Part shown: positions 40,155-47,902 of the stretch, piece by piece | Numbering within the stretch: the first letter of the stretch is position 1 | Layout of the letters: every line of letters begins with the position of its first letter | From: Thauera linaloolentis 47Lol = DSM 12138 | GTDB taxonomy: Bacteria; Pseudomonadota; Gammaproteobacteria; Burkholderiales; Rhodocyclaceae | Length of the DNA stretch: 47,902 nt | Reading direction: 5' to 3' | Assembly: GCF_000310205.1 (NCBI RefSeq) | Contig: NZ_AMXE01000023.1 | Location: 1 to 47,902 of the forward strand | Translations under genes and position numbers: made by a program | Notes under the pieces: generated by a model | What the model was told of the DNA's origin: nothing | The model's database searches: none | The model's input: the letters and a program-made list of their open reading frames with translations, nothing else

Positions 40155-42446
40155 CTAGCGCTCCCGGGCCTTCAGCGCGGAATCGAGGTAGGCGGCAAAG
40201 TCGGCGCCAGGCATCGGCCGTGCGAACAGATAGCCCTGCACCTCGTTGCAGCCGCGCGCGCCCAGGAAGGCAAGCTGCTCGGGGTCCTCGACCCCCTCGG
40301 CAATCGTTTTCAGCTTCAGGATGCGGCCAAGGTCGACGATCAGGTTCACGATCGCCGCATCCTCGGGGTCACAGGCGATGTCGCGCACGAAGGCGCGGTC
40401 GATCTTCAGCTTGTCGATCGGGAAACGGCGCAGGTAGGCAAGACTGGAATAGCCGGTGCCGAAATCATCGATCGCGATGCGCAGGCCGAGCGCCTTCAAG
40501 CGCCGCAAGGTCTCCAGTGTCGCGCCGGCGCCGTCCTGCACCAGCAGCGACTCGGTCAGTTCCAGTTCCAGGCATTCGGCGGGCAAACCCGTCTCGGACA
40601 GGATGCGGCCGACCATTTCCACCGGATCGCTGCGATGGAACTGCAAGGCCGAAACATTGACCGCCATCACCATCGGCCCCAGCCCCTGCTCGCGCCACTG
40701 CTGGGCCTGGCGGCAGGCCTCGCGCAGCACCCATTCACCGATCGGAATGATCAGCCCGCTTTCTTCCGCCAGCGGAATGAAACGCGCCGGCGGCACCGTG
40801 CCGAGCACGGCGGAGTGCCACCGCAGCAGGGCCTCGGCGCCGGAGACATGGCCCGTGACGAGATCGATCTGGGGCTGGTAGTGCAATTCGAACTCGCCCT
40901 GCTGGATGGCATGGCGCAGGTGGTTCTGCATCGCCAGGCGCTCATGCACGTCGGCGTTCATCTGCGCGGTGAAGAAGCGGAACGCATTGCGCCCGCTGGC
41001 CTTGGCCTGGTACATCGCGGTATCCGCCCGCAGCAGCAGGCTGTCGAAATCCCCGCCGTCTTCCGGATAGAGGGCGATGCCGATCGAGCACGAACAGGTC
41101 AACGCATGGTCGCCGATGCTGAAGGTGGTCTGCATCGCCTCGATGATCTTTTGCGCAACCGCCGCGACGGCGCCGCGATCGTGCAGGCCCGGCAACACCA
41201 CCAGAAACTCGTCGCCGCCCTGGCGGCTGACGGTGTCGCTGTCGCGCAGGCAGGACGCCAGCCGCTGACTGACCTCTTGCAGGAAGCGGTCGCCCACGCC
41301 ATGCCCGAGGGTGTCGTTGATGATCTTGAAATGATCGAGGTCGATGAACATCAGTGCCACGAGGGCCTGCTCCCGCACGGCGAAGGCCAGCGCCTGGTCG
41401 ACGCGGTCGCGCACCAACAAGCGGTTCGGCAGGCCGGTGAGCGGATCATGCGTCGCCGCGCGCAGCAACTGCGCCTGTGCCTCCTTCAACGCACGCAGGT
41501 CGACGTCTACGCAGTACAGCTCCGGTTCGCCATGCTCGTTGTTCAGCAGACTGTGGCTGGAGAACACCGAAACCGCCTTGCCATCGCGGTTGCGCAGTTC
41601 GAATTCGGCGGCGGGGATCGGCCTGTCATGCTCGATCCAGTCGCGATGCAAGCGCCTCATCTCGTCCCGGCTGGCGGGCGGGATGATCAGATCGTCGATC
41701 GTGTTGCCCAGGACCTCGTCACGCGAGTAGCCGTACAGCGCCTCGCTCGCCGCATTCCAGAACACCACCCGGCGCTCCGTGTCGTAGCCCTGCACGGCGA
41801 TGTTCTGCAGGTCCTCGAAGAGGCGGCGGAAACGCTGTTCGCTGGCCTTCAGGGCGGTGATGTCGCGCACGATCGCGATCGCGCCGGCGAACACCCCGTC
41901 GTCATCGATCATCGGCGACAGCTTGGCACTGAACCAGCGCCTCCCGTGAGGCAGGTCGAGCGCGTATTCCATCGACTGTACCGAACGCTCCTCGCGCACA
42001 CGCCGCAGCGCATGGCCGACTTCCTCGGGCAGCCCCACATCCTCGGCCCGGCGCCCCATGAAACGCTCGGGCGGCATCAGCAGTTCCGCGGCGTCAGGGC
42101 AGTACACATCCGAAAAGTGCAGCTCGCCATCGAGCACGAACACCAGATCGTCGAGCGACTTCAGCATCCACTGCAGACGCGCGGCGAGATCGCGCGCCTT
42201 GGTCCGCGATGCCCCGAGACGCACGAACTGGCGGCGCGTGACGATGTAAAGGAGAAAGGCGGTGACGAATACGAAGACCCCGCCCTTCCACGTCTGCAGC
42301 GTGACGTAGGCACCGGGATCGGGCGCGAGCCATAGCGCCATGCTGTCGGACAATGTAATCCACAGCCCCGCCACGATCATGTAGGGCACGACAATCCGCA
42401 AGGCGCGCCCAGTGGGGGAGTCGGTGCTCGACCATTTACCGTTCAT
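40155..42446 (-). CDS. Membrane PAS-PAS-GGDEF-EAL cyclic-di-GMP protein
   Basis: 763 aa from ATG 42446 (a TTG at 42455 is the only upstream alternative). Two N-terminal membrane helices (about 18-37, 54-70), two PAS domains (about 90-195 and 205-320), GGDEF domain with intact GGDEF at about 410-414, and EAL domain starting GAEALLRW with EAL at about 538-540 and later DDFGTGYSSLAYLRRFPIDKLKID. Both catalytic motifs look complete, so it could make or degrade c-di-GMP depending on the sensory input. Cognate signal unknown. About 135 bp separate it from the cyclase gene upstream on the same strand. Confidence 0.94.
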   Translation of the reverse strand: MNGKWSSTDSPTGRALRIVVPYMIVAGLWITLSDSMALWLAPDPGAYVTLQTWKGGVFVFVTAFLLYIVTRRQFVRLGASRTKARDLAARLQWMLKSLDDLVFVLDGELHFSDVYCPDAAELLMPPERFMGRRAEDVGLPEEVGHALRRVREERSVQSMEYALDLPHGRRWFSAKLSPMIDDDGVFAGAIAIVRDITALKASEQRFRRLFEDLQNIAVQGYDTERRVVFWNAASEALYGYSRDEVLGNTIDDLIIPPASRDEMRRLHRDWIEHDRPIPAAEFELRNRDGKAVSVFSSHSLLNNEHGEPELYCVDVDLRALKEAQAQLLRAATHDPLTGLPNRLLVRDRVDQALAFAVREQALVALMFIDLDHFKIINDTLGHGVGDRFLQEVSQRLASCLRDSDTVSRQGGDEFLVVLPGLHDRGAVAAVAQKIIEAMQTTFSIGDHALTCSCSIGIALYPEDGGDFDSLLLRADTAMYQAKASGRNAFRFFTAQMNADVHERLAMQNHLRHAIQQGEFELHYQPQIDLVTGHVSGAEALLRWHSAVLGTVPPARFIPLAEESGLIIPIGEWVLREACRQAQQWREQGLGPMVMAVNVSALQFHRSDPVEMVGRILSETGLPAECLELELTESLLVQDGAGATLETLRRLKALGLRIAIDDFGTGYSSLAYLRRFPIDKLKIDRAFVRDIACDPEDAAIVNLIVDLGRILKLKTIAEGVEDPEQLAFLGARGCNEVQGYLFARPMPGADFAAYLDSALKARER

Positions 42447-42581
42447 GTTCTGCAAGCCATTGAATCAGCGCCCAGCTTGACGGCTAATCTGGCCCGCGTC
42501 GCGGTAACAACGCACGAAGCGTCCGGGATCGGCAAGGCACCGCAGCAGATCGCCCGGCCGGCGCATGCAACGCGGTGTCGC

Positions 42582-43496
42582 TCAGCCTTCGTCGATGACG
42601 TGGAAGGCGAGCGTGGGCGCGGTGAAGTCGTCCAACTGGGCGCCGAGGCCGATCTCGCCTTCGCCGTACAACGCACAGCTGTCGCGGCGCAGCACGACGG
42701 GCGCAGCCGAGCCGACGAAGCGGACCCAGCTGCCATTGCTGCTGAAATCGGTGAAGGAGCACTGTCCACCCGACCATTCGACACGCGCATGCCGGCGCGA
42801 CACGCGCGGATCGTCGATCGAGAACCCTGCCCCTTCGCCACGCCCGATGATCAGCGGGCCATCGCCCGAATGCAGCACCACATGCTGGTCGAGCCGGCGA
42901 ATATCGAGCCGCTGAACCGGGAGATGGTCTTCCAGCAACTGGTTGAAATCGAACATCGCGGTCACGGTGGACTCGGCAGTGCGTGCCCAATCCACGCGCC
43001 ACACCCGCATCGGCTCGGCCTTGCCCTTGATCGTGATGCGGTCCAGGCTCTGGCACGCCAGCCGCTGGGCCTCGGGCAGCCCGCCGAAGGCGGCCTCGCC
43101 GATCAGCGTCTCACCCGCCTGCGCCCGATCGCTGAGGCGGGCAGCAACATTCACGGCATCGCCATAGCAATCGCCGTCGTGCTCGACGATCGGACCGCGC
43201 TCGACGCCGGTCTTGATGCCGAGCGCGCCGCCCTGCGGCAGGCCGGGCACCTGCTCCCTCAACACCTCTTGCATGCGCGAGGCAGCCTCGACCGCGGCGA
43301 GCGTGTTGTCGAACAACACCAGCACGCCATCGCCCAGATACTTCACGAGCTGCCCGCCCGCGAGCACGAGATGGCGGCCGATCGTCTGCGTGCAACGGGT
43401 GACGATCCGCGTGGCAACGACATTGCCCGCCGATTCAAAAAGACCGGTACTACCCGTCAGGTCGGCAAATACCACGGTCCTTACCGATTGCTTCAC
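42582..43496 (-). CDS. Class III nucleotidyl cyclase domain fused to FHA domain
   Basis: 304 aa from GTG 43496. The N-terminal CHD cyclase domain (VVFADLTGSTGLFE with metal Asp, KYLGDGVLVLFD with second Asp, GDAVNVAARLSDRA) covers residues 1-170. The C-terminal FHA domain (LIIGRGEGAGFSIDDPRVSRRHARVEW, SSNGSWVRF) recognises phosphothreonine. Probably makes cAMP in the cytoplasm under control of a phosphoprotein partner; no kinase gene is visible nearby. Confidence 0.9.
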   Translation of the reverse strand: MKQSVRTVVFADLTGSTGLFESAGNVVATRIVTRCTQTIGRHLVLAGGQLVKYLGDGVLVLFDNTLAAVEAASRMQEVLREQVPGLPQGGALGIKTGVERGPIVEHDGDCYGDAVNVAARLSDRAQAGETLIGEAAFGGLPEAQRLACQSLDRITIKGKAEPMRVWRVDWARTAESTVTAMFDFNQLLEDHLPVQRLDIRRLDQHVVLHSGDGPLIIGRGEGAGFSIDDPRVSRRHARVEWSGGQCSFTDFSSNGSWVRFVGSAAPVVLRRDSCALYGEGEIGLGAQLDDFTAPTLAFHVIDEG

Positions 43497-43679
43497 GCCT
43501 CTCCCCGCTATGGATCATCGAATCCGCGCAAGGCAGGGTCTTCCTCGCCGGCGCGACGAGGGTCCCTGCCTGTGCCGGAAGACGCGATGCTAGCATCAAG
43601 CCTCCTGATCGTCATCGCCCAGCGCAGGCAAAACCCTGCGGCCATCCGCATTCGGTGACGGGAAAGCACGGAAAAAGAC

Positions 43680-44570
43680 TCAGCTCGCGTGAATGGTGTG
43701 CAGGGCTTCGGCCAGCCGGGGCGCGACGCATACCGCGTTGCTCGGATGGGTGATGCAGTCGGTGCTCCAGATCTGGTCGACGCCGGCGTCGCGCAGCAGG
43801 GCGAGCGCGCCGCCGGCGAATACCGCGTGCGTCACGGCCACATCGACGCTTGCCGCGCCGGCGGCACGCAGTCCCCGCGCCGCCTGGGCCAGCGTATGGC
43901 CGGAGCTGGCGACGTCGTCGAGCAGCACAACGTTTCTCCCCGCCACATCCAGCCCCTCGGGCAGCGCGATCTCCACCTCGCAATCGCCATGGCGGACCTT
44001 GCTGCATACCGCATGGTCGAGGCCATGGGATGCGGCAGCGGCCTGCACCCACTGCGCCGACTCCGCATCCGGGCCCACCAGCAGCGCGCCCGGGCGCTGC
44101 GCGGCAACGATGTCGGCAAGCAACGGCGCGCCGGACAGCGCGACCGCATGCGGCACGGGCACCGCCTCCGCCAACGAGGCGACGCGGTGCAGATGGGGGT
44201 CCACCGTGAGCACCGCATCGAACAGGCCGGCAAGGAATTCGCCGACGATGCCCTGGCTGACCGCCTCGCCGGGCGTGAACTCGACGTCCTGCCGCATATA
44301 GGCCAGATAGGGCGCCACCAGCGTCAGGTGCTCGGCACCGAGGCGGCCCGCGGTACGCACCACCAGAAGCAATTCGAGCAGTTTCTCGTTGGGGCGGTGC
44401 AGGCTGCGGTAAACGACCACCTGGCGCGGCAGGGCCTGGGGCAGACGCAGGTGAAGCTCGTCATCGGGAAAGCGGTGCCGCTCGATGACCGCACGTTCGA
44501 CGCCGGCAGCCCGCGCGAGGCGCTCCGCCTCCACGGTCTCGTCGTCGAAGTGCAACAACAGGGTATCCAT
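43680..44570 (-). CDS. Ribose-phosphate pyrophosphokinase homologue
   Basis: 296 aa from ATG 44570 (GGAG 5 nt upstream; a TTG precedes it). Tandem phosphoribosyltransferase-like fold: HRFPDDELHLRLP near the N-terminus, RSLHRPNEKLLELLL, YLAYMRQDVEFTPGEAVS matching the Y-x-R-QD-x-x-F loop of PRPP synthetases, and the PRPP-binding loop NVVLLDDVASSGHTL. Shorter than housekeeping Prs (about 315 aa) and without its standard DLHxxQIQGFF signature (TVDPHLHRVASL instead), so it is a divergent paralogue related to archaeal-type or uncharacterised PRPP synthetases. Probable product is PRPP. Confidence 0.85.
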   Translation of the reverse strand: MDTLLLHFDDETVEAERLARAAGVERAVIERHRFPDDELHLRLPQALPRQVVVYRSLHRPNEKLLELLLVVRTAGRLGAEHLTLVAPYLAYMRQDVEFTPGEAVSQGIVGEFLAGLFDAVLTVDPHLHRVASLAEAVPVPHAVALSGAPLLADIVAAQRPGALLVGPDAESAQWVQAAAASHGLDHAVCSKVRHGDCEVEIALPEGLDVAGRNVVLLDDVASSGHTLAQAARGLRAAGAASVDVAVTHAVFAGGALALLRDAGVDQIWSTDCITHPSNAVCVAPRLAEALHTIHAS

Positions 44571-44741
44571 CAAGACTCCACGAACAAATGCAGTAGCACA
44601 GCAGCCGCACCGGCTCCACGAAACAGTGGAATGCGGCGATGCATGGCGGGCGAATGAAGGCTACACGCACGCTTCCATGGATTGAAGGATCAAATGGCGC
44701 GCGGCGAGAAACACGCCACGCTCCGCATTTCCTGGCGCCGT

Positions 44742-44768
44742 TAAAGTCCATGACGACAACGTCGTTAT
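44742..44768 (+). promoter_or_regulatory. Candidate sigma-28 (FliA) promoter of the chemoreceptor
   Basis: TAAAGTCC (44742-44749), 11-bp spacer, GTCGTTAT (44761-44768), compared with the FliA consensus TAAAGTTT-N11-GCCGATAA: 6 of 8 and 5 of 8 matches at exact spacing. About 80 bp before the ATG of the CZB chemoreceptor, a class of gene often under FliA. Confidence 0.5.
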
Positions 44769-44852
44769 CGACCGTATCGACGCCAGATTCCAAAACACAC
44801 AAGGGCGCAGGATTCGGCGCCCATCTCCCCCTTGCAACGCGGAGCATCACTC

Positions 44853-45941
44853 ATGGCCTGGTGGAACAACAACAATGAAACCAACGCCCTGCGCCACAAG
44901 CTGGCCGACAGCGAACGGGAACTGGCCGACGCGCGCGCCCGGCTTGCTCATCTGGAGGGCGAACTGGCGCGGCAGCAGACCGAATGCGCCGAAGTACGCA
45001 GGCGTGATGCGCTGAACGAGGCGCTATTCACCAACCTGCGCACCTACGCCGAAACCATGGGTTCGGTACAGCACTCGTTCTCCCACCTGGCCGGACAGCT
45101 TGCCACCCAGGAGTCCGCCGCGGCCGACTCGACCCGCGCCGCGGACGACAGCAGCAAGGCCATCGCCAGCGTGTCGGACCACCTCGGCACGCTGGCCGCC
45201 GAAACGGGCAAGACCACCGACTCGGTACGGCAATTGACCGCACGTGCCGCCCAGATCGATGGCATCGTCCAGTTGATCCGGGAAATCGCCGACCAGACCA
45301 ACCTGCTCGCGCTCAACGCGGCCATCGAGGCCGCACGCGCCGGCGAACAGGGGCGTGGCTTCGCGGTGGTGGCGGACGAGGTGCGCAAGCTCGCCGAACG
45401 CACCGCAGGCGCCACGAACGAGATTTCCGAACTGGTCGGCGCCATCCAGAGCGAAACAGGCCAGGCCGAGCGGGTCATCCGCGACCTGTCGGACAAGGCC
45501 GCCAACGCGGCCAGCGAAGGCGGCACCGCACGCATCAGCATGGACGAACTGTGCGGCCTGGCAAGAGGCATGGCGGACACCATGAAGCATGCCGCCCTGC
45601 GCAGCTTCGCCGAGCTCGCGAAACTGGACCATCTGGTCTTCAAGCTCGACGTCTATCAGGCGCTGACCGGCCATTCGGGCATCTCGGCCGAATCCCTGTC
45701 CACCCACACCACGTGCCGGCTCGGCCACTGGTATCAGGACGAGGGGAGGCAGTTCGCCCACCTGCCCGGCTACCGTCAGCTCGACGCGCCGCACGCGCGG
45801 GTGCACCAGAGCGGCAGAGCGGCCCTCGAACGCGTCGCCGGAGGAGACATCGCCGGTGCGGTCGGCGCCATCGCGGACATGGAGGCAGCCAGCATCCAGG
45901 TGCTGGACAACCTGCAGCGGATCGCCGACGCCGCCGGCTAG
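44853..45941 (+). CDS. Soluble methyl-accepting chemotaxis protein with C-terminal CZB zinc domain
   Basis: 362 aa, no membrane helix. N-terminal coiled coil (about 10-60), short MCP signalling domain with the hairpin tip [43 protein letters not shown], then a CZB domain with the His/Cys set [35 protein letters not shown], which binds zinc. Such receptors respond to zinc or hypochlorite-type signals in the cytoplasm and couple to CheA. The signalling domain is shorter than usual. Start ATG 44853. Confidence 0.92.
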   Translation: MAWWNNNNETNALRHKLADSERELADARARLAHLEGELARQQTECAEVRRRDALNEALFTNLRTYAETMGSVQHSFSHLAGQLATQESAAADSTRAADDSSKAIASVSDHLGTLAAETGKTTDSVRQLTARAAQIDGIVQLIREIADQTNLLALNAAIEAARAGEQGRGFAVVADEVRKLAERTAGATNEISELVGAIQSETGQAERVIRDLSDKAANAASEGGTARISMDELCGLARGMADTMKHAALRSFAELAKLDHLVFKLDVYQALTGHSGISAESLSTHTTCRLGHWYQDEGRQFAHLPGYRQLDAPHARVHQSGRAALERVAGGDIAGAVGAIADMEAASIQVLDNLQRIADAAG

Positions 45942-45963
45942 GCCGGGCCGGCGAGGCGTCGCC

Positions 45964-46992
45964 TCACCCGCCGGCCTCTTCGCCGCGCACACGAAAGCGC
46001 AAGGTCCCGATCATCTGCTCATCGCCCGTCAACACCCTGACCTGCCAGCGCCCGGCGGGATCCGGCGGAAAATTCTGCTTGCGGGTCCAGGCGCGATAGC
46101 CCTCCTCGCGCCCGCCGCGGATGTCCAGTGCAATACGGTCGATCTCGCGCCCTTCGTGGAGCCAGACATGCTGGATGCGCTCCTGCAGGCCCAATGGGGC
46201 GCGGATCGCGGTGTAGGCATAGAGCCCTTGAGCGGCAAGCCGGGCGGCATCGATCTCGACCAGGCTGCCTGCAGGCGCGCGGTTCGCATCGTCGACCTCG
46301 ATGGCCAGCGCCATGTCGGCAAGGCGCAGCGTGGCAGGGGGAACCCACAAGCGCGCCAGCCATCCCGCCGCCGCGAGCGCCAGCATCAGGCCCACGACGA
46401 GCACGCCGCGCCACCAGCGCGGCACCGTGATCGAACCCAGCAGGCTGGGAAAGGCGAGCAGCACCGCAATGCCCAATGCCAGTTCGTAGCTGCGCGCGGT
46501 CGGCACCTGCAGAATCAGCGGCATCGCCACCAGCAGCACCGCGAACAGGGTCACCGTGTGATAGGTCAGGAACAGCCAGCGCCGGGGAGCAAGCCGCCGG
46601 TAGTAGATCGGATCGATCAGCGCCACCAGCGCCGCCGCGATCAGACCGCTGGTGAACACCGCCTGCCCGCTGTTCCATGAGGTACTCGCAAGGAAGAAGG
46701 GCAGCGCGAAGAACAGGCTCTCCTGGTGGATCATCTGCGTCGCGTAGCGCAGCAAGGGCGGCGGCAGGCGCAGACCGAAGCGCTCGTGCAGCATCTCGCT
46801 CAACACGCGCTCGAGGACCAGCCAGACCCAGCCAAGCAGCATCGCCACCGCGATGATGCGGGCAAAACCCTCGTGACGCTCGACCAGGAAGAAGCTCGCC
46901 ACGCCCGAAACGAAACCGAAGCCCGCGATCACGCCCGGATAGCGCTGGGCGAGGGCGACGAGATGCAGCAGGCTAAGCTTGAGATCGGGCAT
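45964..46992 (-). CDS. Multi-span membrane protein with C-terminal DUF2914 domain
   Basis: 342 aa from ATG 46992; a longer in-frame extension to 47277 overlaps the divergent gene and is unlikely. Eight or so hydrophobic helices (GFGFVSGVASFFLV, AVAMLLGWVWLVLE, ALPFFLASTSWNSG and others) followed by a periplasmic beta domain with QHVWLHEGREIDRIALDIRGGREEGYRAWTRKQNFPPDPAGRWQVRVLT, the DUF2914 pattern (WxxNG/EGRWRVDV style). Family proteins (DUF5924/DUF2914) have no known function. Confidence 0.82.
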   Translation of the reverse strand: MPDLKLSLLHLVALAQRYPGVIAGFGFVSGVASFFLVERHEGFARIIAVAMLLGWVWLVLERVLSEMLHERFGLRLPPPLLRYATQMIHQESLFFALPFFLASTSWNSGQAVFTSGLIAAALVALIDPIYYRRLAPRRWLFLTYHTVTLFAVLLVAMPLILQVPTARSYELALGIAVLLAFPSLLGSITVPRWWRGVLVVGLMLALAAAGWLARLWVPPATLRLADMALAIEVDDANRAPAGSLVEIDAARLAAQGLYAYTAIRAPLGLQERIQHVWLHEGREIDRIALDIRGGREEGYRAWTRKQNFPPDPAGRWQVRVLTGDEQMIGTLRFRVRGEEAGG

Positions 46993-47212
46993 CGGCAAGA
47001 AAGGCGAGGAAAGACCGGGGAACAGGAAAGTACAGCATCGCCCCGGCGGTGGAACAGACTGTGAGGAATTCTTGCCATTGTCGGCCACAGGGCGCCGCCC
47101 GCGAGCGCATGCGTCCGAAAGGCGGAGAAGAACGCCGTGCACGGCGGCAAGCCGCGGCAGGACGGGAAGAACACCGTAGAATGTGCCGCCTCTGCTCACC
47201 CGCGATACCGCC

Positions 47213-47869
47213 ATGCCAGCCTGCCGGCACGTCCTGTTCGATCTCGACGGCACCCTGATCGACTCCGCCCCCGCCATCCTTGCCAGCTATCGCGAGGCTT
47301 TCGCCGGTGCCGGTCTCGCGCCCGCGCGTGCGATCGACGCATCCATCGTCGGCCCCCCGCTGGCCGAAACCCTGCAGATGCTGGCCGGCAGCGGCGACCC
47401 CGCCCTGCTCACCGTCCTGGCGGAACGCTTCAAGGCCAGCTACGACACCACCGGCTACCTGCAGACTGCCGCTTATGCGGGCATCGGCGACATGCTGGCG
47501 CGGCTGGCCGCAAGCGGGCTCCGCCTCGCCATCGCCACCAACAAACGCCTCCATCCCACGCGGCTGATCCTGCAGCATCTCGGCTGGGCGCATCATTTCG
47601 AGGCGGTCTATGCGCTGGATATGTGCGAACCCCGGTTGCCCGACAAGGCGGCGATGATCGCGCGCCTGCTCGCCGACCGCGGCATCGCGCACGAGGACGC
47701 CGTCTATGTCGGCGACCGCGTGGAAGACGGCCGCTCCGCCGACACCAATCGGCTGCCCTTCATTGCCGCCACCTGGGGCTATGGCAGCCTGGACGCCGGC
47801 GACATGGCACCGCACTGGCACGCCGCCGCAAGCCCCGCGGCGCTCGCGGCACGCCTCGCCGGGGCCTGA
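47213..47869 (+). CDS. HAD-family phosphatase (phosphoglycolate phosphatase-like)
   Basis: 218 aa from ATG 47213. HAD motif I D10-L-D12-GTLIDS, motif II IATNK, motif III lysine in LPDKAAMI, and motif IV VYVGDRVEDGRSAD. The alpha-helical cap follows motif I as in Gph/PPase subfamily IA. Motif IV reads GDRVED rather than GDTxxD. Substrate not determinable; phosphoglycolate or a nucleotide monophosphate is likely. Divergent from the DUF2914 protein. Confidence 0.88.
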   Translation: MPACRHVLFDLDGTLIDSAPAILASYREAFAGAGLAPARAIDASIVGPPLAETLQMLAGSGDPALLTVLAERFKASYDTTGYLQTAAYAGIGDMLARLAASGLRLAIATNKRLHPTRLILQHLGWAHHFEAVYALDMCEPRLPDKAAMIARLLADRGIAHEDAVYVGDRVEDGRSADTNRLPFIAATWGYGSLDAGDMAPHWHAAASPAALAARLAGA

Positions 47870-47899
47870 GCCCGGCGGGCCAGCGCGTGCTCAGGCCCC
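47861..47899. terminator. Inverted repeat at the right edge
   Basis: GGGGCCTGAGC (47861-47871) and GCTCAGGCCCC (47889-47899), perfect 11-bp arms, 17-nt loop, spanning the HAD gene stop. The sequence ends two bases later, so a T-tract cannot be checked. Confidence 0.5.
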
Positions 47900-47902
47900 G
47901 CC

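Noticed and set aside
1-47902. CRISPR arrays, tRNA or rRNA genes, insertion sequences, prophage
   Set aside because: No regularly spaced repeats, no rRNA-like or tRNA cloverleaf sequence, and no transposase or integrase was noticed on either strand by eye; a tool search could still find short RNAs.

Overview
The window is about 48 kb of high-GC chromosomal DNA, nearly all of it coding. It probably comes from a betaproteobacterium of the Rhodocyclales (Thauera/Azoarcus/Aromatoleum type). This is inferred from codon bias, the gene content (NnrS, Feo, imelysin operon, AzlCD, AMP-dependent acyl-CoA ligase) and an FNR-like regulatory site, not from a marker gene. I saw no rRNA, tRNA, insertion sequence or CRISPR array.

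Layout. 1-3739 (+): end of a MacA-like adaptor, MacB and a NodT-type outer-membrane lipoprotein, forming a tripartite efflux pump. 3788-5181: divergent HxlR regulator and QorB-like quinone reductase around a clear palindromic operator. 5473-14524 (+): two tandem paralogous TonB-dependent receptors, each with its own Fur-like box and terminator, then a PepSY / DUF2271 / DUF4198 / diflavin reductase / small secreted protein operon that looks like a reductive metal-acquisition module. 14788-15219 (+): a lone HMA-like protein. 15235-23253 (-): a long compact operon of HMA-like protein, ferritin-like membrane protein, three small hydrophobic-segment proteins, a P1B-type ATPase with an SCA motif, two FeoA, FeoB, FeoC and an AstE-like protein. 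I read the upstream half as a candidate ferrosome (fez-type iron-storage organelle) locus fused to the Feo ferrous-iron importer. It is preceded by a near-ideal FNR class II promoter. 23509-31937 (-): an outer-membrane protein, NnrS, a TonB receptor with an ABC importer, a 20-residue Cys-rich miniprotein, and a cyanobacterial/plastid-like ribosomal protein S4 paralogue between two related small helical proteins. 32233-37078 (+): Fur-type imelysin operon (imelysin, di-haem oxidoreductase, second imelysin, DUF1513).

37352-47902 is more ordinary: acyl-CoA ligase, AzlCD, a PAS-GGDEF-EAL protein, a cyclase-FHA protein, a divergent PRPP synthetase homologue, a soluble CZB chemoreceptor with a candidate sigma-28 promoter, a DUF2914-type membrane protein and a HAD phosphatase.

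Taken together, 5-37 kb is an iron island: outer-membrane uptake (three TonB receptors), reduction (PepSY/flavoprotein module), ferrous import (Feo), probable compartmentalised storage (Fez-like), and Fur-type accessory genes (imelysins, S4 paralogue). Both oxygen/redox-type (FNR-like) and iron-type (Fur-like) control elements are visible. All functional names rest on motif and family recognition by eye; no database search was run.
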